Assembly: GCA_027475525.1 (NCBI GenBank)
Contig: JAMWFC010000055.1
Location: 3,063,042-3,127,041 of the forward strand
From: Macrolepiota albuminosa
Taxonomy: Eukaryota > Basidiomycota > Agaricomycetes > Agaricales > Agaricaceae
Reading direction: 5' to 3'
DNA: 64,000 nucleotides
Below the pieces are notes generated by a model that saw nothing but the letters and a program-made list of their open reading frames with translations, was not told the DNA's origin and ran no database searches. Shown piece after piece: positions 32,227 to 42,036 of this stretch. The position numbers were made by a program, and so were the translations under genes. How positions within the stretch are numbered: position 1 is the first letter of the stretch; the number at the start of each line of letters is the position of its first letter.

Positions 32227-34738
32227 ATGGAACCTGATCCCCCGTTTTATACGCCGCTTCCGGCCGCTGATATGAATCGCGATGTTGGCGTCCCTTCACG
32301 ATCACGGAAGCGCGCCCGAGGCGACGACGACGATATTGTTGCTTCGTGCGTCTTTGCTTCTGTTCGTTTTCTCTCCCATCCATCCCAGTAATATATTGAC
32401 GTGATTGGCCCAGAATTCTCGCGCCAATGGCATCAATGGGACTGAAGTCAATGGCGAGATTGCCCATCTCCAGCAAAAGCTTGAGGAAAAAGACCTTGAG
32501 CTGAATAGGATTAAATACAAATTGACCGTGTCGCAAGGCGAAATCAAGACCATTGAAGCGATGTCAGAGGCCAGACAATCCTCTTACGAACGTGCATTAA
32601 AGGTGTGCCGCATCCCACTTGTTGTTACGTCTTCTCTCACCCTTGTGCGTTTTAGGAGCTGGAAATTAGGGAGTCGGAGAAGACCAAAGAGAGAGATGCT
32701 GACTTTCAGAAGATGAAGACCGATTTGGACACTCTTGTGCAGGAGAAAGATGATCTCCTCGTGTTGTTGAAAGGTCGCCAGAAGGTATATTCTAGACTGC
32801 TTAACAACTGCATCTCTTCTCATCTTCGCTGAGGCGCTCAACAAAGCGCTTAAGGAGATTGTAAAGAGAGACCATGACATCGAAGTGATCTCTTACAATA
32901 GGGACGCTCTCCAACGTGAGCGGGCTGCGTTGAACTATGAGAAGGTTGCTCTCCAAGTATGGATGGTATTCTACAATCGTCACAATGTTCTCTTCTCACC
33001 GCTGCTTTAAATTCTCAAGGCCGATCTCGAAGCTGAGCTCAAGGAAGCAAGAGACAAATTGCAAAGCATGGAATCGAAACTGGACACGATGAGCCACGAA
33101 CAAGATGCTCTCAATATGAAGCTCGAAGACCAGCTAAACATAACAAATTCTCTCGTGGCTGATCTCAAAGCCGAACTCGCATCTATGAAGGTCAATCATT
33201 CTGTACTGACTCTATGATATAACCTCTTCTCATTGTAGCGTTGCACTTCAGACAGTGCTAAACATAACAAATTCTCTCGTGGCTGATCTCAAAGCCGAAC
33301 TCGCATCTATGAAGGTCAATCATTCTGTACTGACTCTATGATATAACCTCTTCTCATTGTAGCGTTGCACTTCAGACAGTCCACGAGAGCTTGCTTAGAA
33401 TCATTGAAGTGAAAGACGCGGAACTAAAAGAAAATAAGTTGAAATTAGACGCGACTGAATCAAGTCGGGTCGAACTTTCCGCCAAGCTCGAACTTGGAGC
33501 TGCGTCCTTATCGGAGCTTGAAGCTAACCTTAAGGTCACCAATTCAGAGTTGCAAGAAGTACTGGAAGCGACTGACAGCGAAAAAAATGCTCTCGTGGCC
33601 GGTTTCAATGCCGAACTTGAATCTATGAGACTCAATCTAAAGGTATATATCTCTGTACTTGCTCTATAATATATCCCTTCTCATTGCAGCTTTGCATTTC
33701 AGGCAGCTAACGAAAACTTGCTTAAAATGACTCTGGAGAGAGATGCGGAGCTACAAGAAAATCAATTGAAACTGGATGAGGTCCAAGCATTACGAGTCGA
33801 ACTTTCCAACAAACTTGATGCTGAAGCTGTGTCATCAGCACATATCAGGTATGAATTAGAACAGGCGGAGGTATGGCCCCTTTAAATTATTTATAATCAC
33901 GCCTATTGAATCAGCTTTTCTAGGCAGCCGCCAATCAGGCTTCTGAGGCAAAGGATAGTCTCATTCAAGACCTCACTTCTGAGTTGTCACAAATCAAAAA
34001 GGATCTCTACGACATTCAGCTCCACAAGGATGCTTTCGAACGGCAAGCTTTAACGGAGGTCTCATCCAAGGACAATATCATTCACCAGTTATGCAACGAA
34101 TTGTCAGCTATGCAAACAAACTTCTCAACTTATATGCAAACAAATTCCGCAATTGCTTCGTCGTTGTCAGCAGTGAGTTTGAACTCATTCTGTTGTGACC
34201 TCCATTTGCTTACACTTGTCATATTTGACAGAAGCTTCAAGGAAGGGAGAATGAAGTTCGAGAATTAAAGGACGTTGGTATTTGTTCTTTCCTTCCAAGC
34301 ACAATAGCTCACCCCGAGAAGGAATTGCACAAGGTGCGGCAGGATAAGGCGTCTGTAGAGGACATTCTATCTGCAGCCCGTGTTTCGACTACCAAGTACA
34401 AAGCCAAAGTGGAGTCCGAATTGATCAATGCCAGAACTCGACTGGAAGTTGTTGAAGCTGAGAAGATCATGCTTACTGCCAAGCTGGACATGCTCACGAT
34501 AACGTACACTCTCAACGTGAGTTTTACTCTCATTCCAGAATCCTTGTCCTTGAGTTCCTTACTCAACTAGGTCTCTGAAGTCTCAAAAATCATCATCTTG
34601 CTTGCAGCTATCTGCTCTGAATGCATTGCCATTCTGTCTATTGTCATTGCTTTGCAACCCTATGTCGAGGTTCCCTTTATCATCATCTTCCTGTTGGCCG
34701 TTATATGTTACTTTCGTTCGCCGTTTATATCTTTCTGA
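32227..34738 (+). CDS. Long coiled-coil protein with C-terminal membrane hairpin
   Basis: From MEPDPPFYTPLPAADM, a short basic/acidic stretch (KRARGDDDD) precedes many exons of heptad sequence. Examples are EEKDLELNRIKYKLTVSQGE, ELKEARDKLQSMESKLDTMS, ELEANLKVTNSELQEVLEAT and KAKVESELINARTRLEVVEA. The last exon (about 34571-34738) encodes VSEVSKIIILLAAICSECIA plus ILSIVIALQPYVEVPFIII, two hydrophobic segments, ending YFRSPFISF. It resembles a tail-anchored tether or filament; no specific family recognised. A 124-bp duplication at 33133-33380 repeats one exon-intron junction. The final intron and exon are homologous to those of the gene at 39964. Confidence 0.65.
33133..33380 (+). repeat. 124-bp tandem duplication inside coiled-coil gene
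   Basis: The two copies span NITNSLVADLKAELASMK coding sequence, an intron, and the start of the next exon. The period of 124 is not a multiple of three. The second copy breaks the frame unless it is spliced out or is an assembly error. Confidence 0.85.
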
Positions 34739-34859
34739 CTGAATGCCTTATTGTTTTCCACTTACTGCCGTAAAACGTTTTATTTCATATGTGCAATCTC
34801 ATTTCATGTATTCTAGTATGTTTTTACTTATTTTTGGCTTTGATTCAAATGTAAAGGTC

Positions 34860-35215
34860 AAGACAGTTAACCAGCAAGCCTTTCAGCGTTGCTTGATGGA
34901 TACGCTGACCGAGTCACAAGCTTTAGGATCACTGTGATCTCATCCTTAACGAGCCAGCCGGAAAGATCGCACAATTGGTGGTTGAAAATACCGTCAATCT
35001 CATTGTGCAGGTATGTGTCGGATATTTCTATCAAAATATATTTCAACCGACCTCTGCTTAACAGGCCTGGGCACAAGACAACGAGGTTATCAACCAGGTC
35101 CTTGTAGGTGACTTCAACAGACACCACTCGATGTGGGATAGCCCAAGGAACAGTCACCTGTTCACAAGCAGAAATCTTGACACGGCTGACATGCCCATAA
35201 GCTTACTCACTCGAC
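34860..35215 (+). mobile_element. Fragment of LINE-type endonuclease (EEP) domain
   Basis: The in-frame segment VLVGDFNRHHSMWDSPRNSH then LFTSRNLDTADMPISLL matches the GDFN-H-H-W motif of the apurinic-like endonuclease of fungal LINE elements. Upstream codons (VENTVNLIVQAWAQDNEVIN) are separated by an apparent GTATGT..AACAG intron-like stretch. Only the middle of the domain is present; no reverse transcriptase follows. Confidence 0.6.
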
Positions 35216-35540
35216 ACAGATGCGCGGGGTTCTACGTCGGTGGGCGGTGTGGTCGGGGAGAGTGAAAGTGAGCGTGAGCCCGCCCCAGCGGTTCGTCAGT
35301 CCGCCTGCGAGTCCGAAAGGGGGATCGGTCAAGCTTGTTGTGGGTGTGGAGAGTAGTGAGAAGGGGGAGGGCTATGACGGAGCCTTTGCCTTTGTCTGTC
35401 GCGGCTGAGACTAGGACGACGACGAGAGTGGTCAAGATGAGGTCAAGTACGAGTGTTGCTGCGAGCACTAGTATGGGTGCGTCTACGAGTACGAGTGGGA
35501 AGATCGCGAGCAACATGAAGCAGAGTATGAAGTCAAGTAC
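35216..35540. other. GC-rich stretch, coding status unclear
   Basis: All frames are open for long stretches because of base composition. One frame looks charged (YEYEWEDREQHEAEYEVKYE) and may be upstream coding sequence of the CWF19-like fragment. I cannot settle it. Confidence 0.3.
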
Positions 35541-35745
35541 GAACGCCGGGGGGTGGCGCAGACGTGGGCCCGGAAAAGGTGGAGAGAAATAGTTTGGTTC
35601 TTTCCGGCGGCACTGGTGCCACTAAACCGGTGGGGATTACACCACCTCCAGCCGCTCCACAACACCGTGCGTTGTCCCCATCTTCCCTAAACAAGATGCA
35701 AGCCAAAGTGCTTCGGGCGAAACTCATGGGTGCACCGGATGCAGT
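35541..35745 (+). pseudogene. CWF19-like splicing factor fragment
   Basis: The segment SLNKMQAKVLRAKLMGAPDA, preceded by GGTGATKPVGITPPPAAPQ, resembles the LQAKVL-AKLMG motif of CWF19/CWC19-type proteins, late spliceosome factors. The fragment ends where it meets the BRR2 fragment on the other strand. The N-terminal and HIT-like C-terminal parts are absent. Confidence 0.5.
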
Positions 35746-35756
35746 CAAAGGGATTC

Positions 35757-36137
35757 TGTGTCATCCGCATATAAAAGTACGTCCAGGTCAAGATATCCTA
35801 CAGAACAGAAGGTTAGAATGGTAACTAGAAAACCAGGCATATCACCTACCATCGCATCCTGTTTATTCTCGATCGTCTTGACAGCGATCTCAGCGAGGAA
35901 GTAGTCGTGCAGAAGGCGAGTTGGCAGGTGCGATTCAATCGGCAGGCCTTCTGCCAAGAACTTTTTGTAAAAGTCCTTCCGAGTCTGTTGGCACATGAAC
36001 ACACAACGGCTCCGTTCATCCTCTCTCGGCCGACATGCACGGCCCATCATCTGCAGCACATCCATGACAGGGTAATCGATGTACCTGTGCTCCTTCCCCT
36101 CATAGAATTGGACACCCGTGATGACATCAATCGACTA
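35757..36137 (-). pseudogene. BRR2 (U5 snRNP helicase) internal fragment
   Basis: [40 protein letters not shown] and [20 protein letters not shown] are diagnostic for the first Ski2-like helicase cassette of BRR2 (motif VI is QMMGRACRP). A 52-bp intron (35849-35798) separates [10 protein letters not shown] from [16 protein letters not shown], where homology ends. The complete protein has over 2000 residues; about 110 remain. The fragment begins at a splice acceptor (CCCTAG) directly after the stop of the upstream gene. Confidence 0.8.
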
Positions 36138-36142
36138 GGGCA

Positions 36143-38833
36143 TCATGTGTCGCTGGTGCGCGTGGAGGTGGAAAGCGGGACAGATGAAGGCCTTGACAGA
36201 GACACGTCGCTTGTCGTCGTCGGAGGCGGGGACTCAGACGGTAGTTCGCAGACCGAGGACGGCGTCCCATCACTGGAAACCTTCATCTTCTTGCTCTTAA
36301 CTAACAACTGATCCCTCGGGAGATCGTCTAGCTCCTCCGAGCTACGCTTTCGCAGCCGATGGGGGGACGTCTGCCCCGTTTGTGGTTGTAAGCTGATATG
36401 CAGGTGAGTTATTTTCGTCCGTCCGCGCTCTCTTTGGAGGCGTCCCACCACGCAGCGATAGACCATCCATCATGTCGTAGTAATCGCGTTCGTGCGTAAC
36501 ATCGATATCAAGCTCGTCACTGGATCGCTTTCTAGACCGCGGAATGACAACAGTCGGGAGAGCCGGGGAAGACAGCTCCTCCGACGAATCGACTTCCACA
36601 ACCTCGCTCCCGTCCGATGCAGACGTAGACTCGAACTCCTAAAACCCTTAGACCTCGCGCACTTCTTCTTCCATCAAATCTTCCGTGTTTTCTTCATCTT
36701 CATTGTACGTATCCACATCATGCTCGATTTCATCTTCACCTTCCCCATCAATATCAATAACTTCCTCCAGCTTGACCGGTTGCGGTTCTGGCGCGGTTGG
36801 TATTTGCGAAGGAACAACTTTCACTCTAGGCTGGGGATGGGCACTGGCATGCGCACGAACTGCAGCACGTAGACAGATGGAGCATCTGCAGCGATATAGG
36901 GGAGCGCAGGCTTCTCTCCAAGCCTGGGTGAACTAACAATTTAAAATTAGATCTAAACGAGAAATGTAGAAGAGGGGGGCATACAGATTTAAGCGCGTCC
37001 ATGGTATATGGCGGTAAGTGGAGAGCGGTGGATGGAATGTAGGGCACTGTGTGAATGGGCCTCGGCGGATCCTCTACGGGGTCGATAGAGATCATCACAG
37101 GAACCGGCGCAGGAGCAGGCGTAGTATTTGAAGTGATAATTTCGTCCTTCTTATCATCTATCGGTGGGGGTGGGGGCGATGGTGTTGTCTGCAGTGTCGT
37201 CGTCGACATGACGGGGCTTGTTTCATTCGAAGACCGGCTCCCACTCGACGTCGAAGAATCATCGCTATCTGTTCCCATCGTAGTCGTACTCGAATCTCTC
37301 CTTTTCGAGTCTCGCTCCTGAGAATCATTCATTCTCCGTTGCACCCAGTCGAGTCCGTTAAGCCACACGCCCTCCTCGTTCCTCAACTCCGATAAGACAT
37401 CCTCCATAGACATCTTCGATGCCCTAATCGCAGGATCTTCTATCCCACGTCCGTACCCCATCCCGGGCGTCTGACATTCAATAACTATCTTGCGCACGAA
37501 ATTACGCATGGGCGGGACCAGGATCTCCTTCAACTGGCGCTGATGAGCACTGAACGCCTGCTCACAGAGTCCAAATGTTGGCGGAATCGTTCCCTTGAGA
37601 GTAGAAGGTAGGGGATGCACCCCTGTCTCATCGTCCTGGCCTGAATCGGAAGACGGAGAGCACGTCCAAGGACAGGGGTGGACGGCCGGCACGTAATCCT
37701 TGTACCCATTCATCGTGTGGTGATACCACGTGTCAGCAGGACTTATCCAGTGCCCATCGAGTATCCGAGCCCTAGCCCAATCCCCCAGTGCCATATCACG
37801 CACATGGGCCTCTTCCATCTGCAAAAGTTCAATGTCTTCCTCGCTGTCACTCGACTCTTCCTCCTCCTCATAGCGTTCGAGGCCCTAAAGGCCTTCACTG
37901 TCGATTTTGTTTGTCTTTTTCAGCATCTTGAGCATGAAGTCAAGGCGAGTGTTTTTCTTTAGCCACAACTTCTCGCGAGCAAGGAAAAGGACATCTTTGA
38001 TGCATCCTTCTGCTAGGTCGAGGAAGGAGTCGACGACGTTGCGTGTCTCCCAGTCGCTGGATTCGAACCTGTGTCCACCAATCGCTTCACGATCTCCGGG
38101 AGTCTCGCCTGCGCGCTTCCACAGCCACTCGATACGGCATGATCTACAGGTAGCTTCAAAGTTCGGGAAAGTCTCCTTGTCATCGTTGTCGATAACGCCA
38201 ATGAGATGTTCCTGCTGGGCAGCGTTTGCTGCTTGTGCACCGACAAGCGCAGCATCGTACGCAGGTGCCGCACGCAGGCACATTCCGCAGTAAGAAGTTG
38301 GGCGGCGGTCATGCTCACGGCAGAGGGCGATAGTGCGGAGGAAATTGTTACGGCCCAAGCGTTTTGCATTCGCAAGGCCTGTGGTAGAGTTGGGCACGTT
38401 AACGCGGCAGACGAAGCAACTGACGCGTGTGATGTTGCGAAAGTGGTAAAACGGAGAAATCCTGGTAGGCTGTGCATTGGTTACAGAAGAATTGAGGGAT
38501 CCATTTCTGGGTACAATGAACTGGTGGTGACCAAGCGCGTCAGTTGGGTCAATTAACGCTATTGCCTGATTCCAGAAGAGGTGATATTGCACTACGAAAC
38601 GTGAGTGTGGCGCAGTAAATCAGGACGAACTACATACGTGCTAGATGCCACTGAGGACAGATGGCCATCATGTGTCTCTCGAGCTCGTTGGCGTCGCGTA
38701 ACGCGGTGTAGACCATACGCTGATGCCAAGTCTCGCGTAACTCCCATGACTGCGGGCAATAGCTAGTAGAAGAGATATCTAGCAGGTAGAAAGTGGCAAT
38801 TATCCTGCCATACCCAAAGGATTCAGTGCTCAT
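36143..38833 (-). CDS. Cysteine-rich, probably nuclear, uncharacterised protein
   Basis: Start MSTESFGYGRIIATFYLLDI at 38833. A GTATGT..TCGTAG intron at about 38640-38597 gives QWHLALQYHLFWNQAIALID. Next is a zinc-ligand-rich part with CFVC, CREHDRRPTSYCGMC and CRSC pairs. The middle is acidic, then WYHHTMNGYKDYVPAVHPCP, a Ser/Thr/Pro-rich stretch, an intron near 36989-36938, and REACAPLYRCRCSICLRAAV. One frame ends at 36648 after an acidic tail. Downstream frames with KRSSDELDIDV and KRSSEELDDLPRDQ suggest more exons to about 36143. I know similar hypothetical proteins in basidiomycetes but no function; metal binding and nuclear location are inferred. Confidence 0.55.
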
Positions 38834-38931
38834 ATGTGGCGCCAACGTTAGTGGACACACCGTGGGGCCTTGAGGACGACGCGCACGCTGGCCTGCTCCC
38901 AATCGACATACACGTGCGGAGGGTCTGCAGT

Positions 38932-39296
38932 ATCTCAAACTCCAACCCTGGCGTAAAGCGCTGTCTCGTAGTCGACTTGATAGCGTTCTTCATCTGGCGC
39001 TTTGACCCCGCTTCAGATAGACTGAGACATCTAGACGCCTCTGCCAGCAATCCGGTCTACTCCAATCTGAGCCGTCGAAAATACAGCGAAGTGGGGCATG
39101 AACACACCTCCATACCAAGCGCAGCCTCCATGAACGCACATACGCCTTGTCCGAGAAGGTGATACGGGTCATCTTTGTCCGCGAAATGCTCCTTGGCACG
39201 TTTGAGGTCGTTGCAGAAGAGATAGTCAAACCCCCGTGTGGCAGAGACGAGGAGCTCTGCGCTGCTTGATTCACTTTGTATTGCGGAGGAGGCCAT
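38932..39296 (-). pseudogene. 5' part of IML2/TTC39-like gene
   Basis: Starts [20 protein letters not shown] at 39296. It continues [39 protein letters not shown], an intron, then EASRCLSLSEAGSKRQMKN and TPGLEFEILQ. This is the N-terminal region of the TTC39/IML2 family (TPR-like, linked in yeast to lipid droplets and inclusion clearance). Homology ends at about 38932, and 100 bp later the ATG of the cysteine-rich gene begins. About 110 of an expected 600-700 residues remain. Confidence 0.65.
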
Positions 39297-39303
39297 TAGA
39301 CGC

Positions 39304-39845
39304 TGGTGCGCCGACACTGAGAGAGGGCATTTGGACGCTCTCTGGGGGGCCTGGCCGTCGACGAGCTGGCAGGAGGGAAGGGAGGAAGAAGGGGTGGGTG
39401 AAGGGCAGTCCCAACCACAAACGACGCCGAACAAAGCGCCAACGACGCTTCGTTCGGGTGCGTGGATGCTGAGAGAGGGCATTTGGACGCTCTCTGGGGG
39501 TCCTGGCCGTCGATGAATTGGCAGGAGGGAGGGGAGGAGGAAGGGGTGGATGAGGCAGCCCCCAGCACGAACGACGCCGAACGACGCGCCAACGACGCTT
39601 CGTTCGGGTGTGTGGATGTTGAGAGAGGGCATTTGGGCGCTCTCTGGGGGTCCTGAGCGGCGACGAGCTGGCAGGAAGGAGGGAAGGAGTAGGTAAAGGG
39701 CAGTCCCAAGCACGATCGACGCCGAACGAAGCGCCAACGACGCTTCGTTCTGGTGCGTCGACACTGAGAGAGGGCATTTGGACGCTCTCTGGGGTCCTGG
39801 CCGTCGACGAGCTGGCAGGAAAGAAGGGAGGAGGAAGGGCAATGG
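39304..39845. repeat. Minisatellite, about 150-bp unit, four copies
   Basis: Each unit holds GAGAGAGGGCATTTGGACGC, TCTCTGGGGGTCCTGGCCGT and ACGACGCTTCGTTCGG. Starts are near 39319, 39470, 39620 and 39765. It lies just upstream of the IML2-like start. The long ORFs here in several frames are products of the repeat. Confidence 0.85.
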
Positions 39846-39963
39846 GCAGACATCTTAGAGCGCGAGAATATACCCTGATTTTTCTCTTATAAGCTCAGCC
39901 TCGCGAGAACATCCCCCATTTCTCTCTCTTCACTTGACAGCCACCATCACCTTACAACAATTT
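39846..39963. promoter_or_regulatory. Putative promoter of small membrane protein
   Basis: A pyrimidine-rich leader (CATTTCTCTCTCTTCACTTG) lies just before the ATG at 39964, typical of fungal transcription start regions. A CTTATAAGCTC box lies about 75 bp upstream of the ATG. Confidence 0.35.
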
Positions 39964-40584
39964 ATGTCCTACATGTCCATAGGCTCTGTCCTATCCAAAG
40001 TCTTTCCTGCCGAGGCACGCCCTACGACGATGAATGACCTGCGGCCTTATTCCTTCCAAATCTTGCTTATGGTATGTGGAGTTTCTTGTAAATTTGTCTT
40101 AGTCCTGTTCTTCTCGCGATGTCATAGGCATTCTCATTGGGAGCGTTGGTTCTATCTTTGAAAAATCTATTGCCAATGTTTACACAACGTTTCGTAGCCC
40201 GATCATAGGTGCCCTGGCAATACCTCAGGACAATTTTGTTCCCAACGGGTTTGCCATGTATACAGTCTGGTTATGCGTTGTTTCAACGGTTATTTCGGCG
40301 ATTTTGGCCTTTGTCTACATCGTAACGTATACCTTTGATGTGAGTTTCACACTCTCATTCCAGAAGCCTTGTTATTGAGTTCCTTACTCAATTAGGTCTC
40401 TGAAGTCTCAAAAATCGTCATCTTGTTCATAGCTATGTCTATGACCTTGGCCTTTTGCTCTGGATGCATTGCCATTTTGTCTATCATCATTTCTTTGCAA
40501 CCCTACGTTGTGATTCCCTTTATCATCATCTTCCCGCTAGCAATTATATTTACTTTCGTTCGCCGTTTATTTTTTTCTGACTGA
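39964..40584 (+). CDS. Small multi-spanning membrane protein
   Basis: Exon 1 is MSYMSIGSVLSKVFPAEARP ... PYSFQILLM. After a short intron ending at 40127, exon 2 gives ILIGSVGSIFEKSIANVYTT and VWLCVVSTVISAILAFVYIV. The intron 40340-40396 (GTGAGT..ATTAG) leads to exon 3 VSEVSKIVILFIAMSMTLAF, CSGCIAILSIIISL and VIPFIIIFPLAIIFTFVRR. About 175 residues and four hydrophobic segments. The donor of intron 1 is uncertain (40072 or 40088); only the latter keeps an open frame. Exon 3 and its intron are homologous to the last exon of the coiled-coil gene. Confidence 0.6.
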
Positions 40585-40841
40585 ATGCCTTTTTTTTTTC
40601 TACATTACATATGTACAATCTCATTTCTTGTATTCCATTATGTCGTTTTACTTGTTCTTTTTTTTGATTTAAATGTAAATTTTAATGAGCGCGTCGCATC
40701 GTATGATCATCACAGAACCCGATGAGCAGTGTTGACGAGCGTGTCGTGCATCGTATGAAACAAAGAATTTTCCCTTGAAAACACTTGAAAGAAATACAAC
40801 AAGTGTTCACAAAGAAACACAATAATGTAAACATCACTTTC

Positions 40842-41049
40842 TTCTTGAGAAAAACACTAGAAACACGATTAATTTTATCTATCTGTATCTCAGGAATAAT
40901 CGAAAGAAATTTTTTTCCTTTATCTCAAGTGAAATCATTGAGAAACTTTAACTTTTTTTTTTCTGTTTTTCGAAATAGATCTTATGTAATACTTGAGAAA
41001 AACAATTTAGAAATTACATAACGTGTTTCTAACAGGTTTTTCTCAAGAA
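40842..41049. mobile_element. MITE-like element with 26-28-bp imperfect TIRs
   Basis: The left end TTCTTGAGAAAAAC..TAGAAACACG (40842-40867) is the imperfect reverse complement of the right end CGTGTTTCTA..GTTTTTCTCAAGAA (41022-41049). The interior is AT-rich, 208 bp in all, no ORF. No clear target duplication found. Confidence 0.55.
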
Positions 41050-41107
41050 ACCCCAGGGATTTCCCGAAGTGGGTGGTGGTAACTGGGGAGTTCGGGTGGG
41101 GGTCGAG

Positions 41108-41657
41108 TCGTGAACCGGAGGTTCTAAGACGAGACCAAGTTAGTAAGTTAAAGTCGCGAAGTGCGTACCAGTCTTAGAGCACGCGAATATCCAAGCGTGC
41201 CAGTCAAGCGTGCCAGTCAATGTGTACCAGTCAAATAGAGGGCACGCAACAATCCAAGTAAAGCAAGTAACAGTGTATGTAATATCAAGACTACCAAATA
41301 CAACAGGGAGCTACGCTATAAGTACTACGGGGCCGGGTCTCGGGGTTCCGGGATGTCTGGGATGGTGTTCCGGGGGTCATTGAGTAGCGGCAGGGGCTGC
41401 ATACCGGGATCGCGCGTGTGGGGCGCGCAATCAATTGGCGTGGATGGAGTCGTGATGCGTGATGCGTGATGGCCGGGAACAAGTCACGTGATCCAATCAG
41501 TGATCAGGGCTGGTGGCGGCTGATGGCGGTCCTGATGCGCGTGATGGCGGTGCCGGCAGTCGTGATGGCGGGGCGTGTCCTGTGGGGTCGGAGGGAGGGT
41601 CCCGGAGGGTGTTCCGGGGGTGTCCCGGAGTGGGCCCGGAGGGAAGGGGTCGTGACA
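41108..41657 (-). mobile_element. Possible solo LTR
   Basis: On the minus strand the stretch begins TGTCACGACCCCTTCCCTCC and ends near GAACCTCCGGTTCACGA. It contains a GTACTTATAGCG box that could be its promoter. The base composition is much more GC-rich than the flanks. I could not identify matching 5-bp target duplications, so the borders are tentative. Confidence 0.35.
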
Positions 41658-42036
41658 ATACCTCCTTTAATCTACTATCTGCTGTTTGTTTACATCCATC
41701 CAATGTCTTATATTTCTTACCATCATTCCATTACTATTAATCTTTTCATGGAGTTCCTTGTGAAATCGCTTTTGAAGCCACTGAACAGGTCTTCATAATG
41801 AACTCTGCCAGAAAACCAATATTACACAACTTACACAAAAACATCAATACACAACCATTCTGATTCCTGTCCAGAGTACTGTACATATAGCCAACTGACT
41901 TGTCCATTAGCTCTGTAATGTAGCTTCCAGCTTTAGACAAATTCATCTCATCATCATCCATCTTTGTTGAGATGTGTAGTCACATGATTGTTTTCTACAG
42001 TGACATACAATGGAAGTGCCTTTGAGATAACAGAAA
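41658..42036. other. Possible last exon region of the DUF6534-type gene
   Basis: The minus strand encodes MDDDEMNLSKAGSYITELMD after a CAAAG acceptor-like site, which could be the true C-terminal exon of the gene at 42037. Otherwise no feature. Confidence 0.3.

Larger units (their letters stand above)
31744..32643. repeat. Right arm of inverted repeat IR-A
   Basis: Mirror of 1-900. It contains promoter blocks P2 and P3 and the first exons of the coiled-coil gene. The match continues to the very edge of the window on the left side. Confidence 0.9.

Noticed and set aside
34867..35157. 96-codon minus ORF
   Set aside because: It is the antisense of the LINE endonuclease fragment, whose GDFN motif reads on the plus strand.
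39236..39853. Long ORFs on both strands between 39.2 and 39.85 kb
   Set aside because: They are products of a GC-rich minisatellite open in all frames.
41497..41740. GC-rich ORFs near 41.5 kb
   Set aside because: They lie in the putative LTR, are Gly/Arg or Pro-rich in every frame and show no domain.
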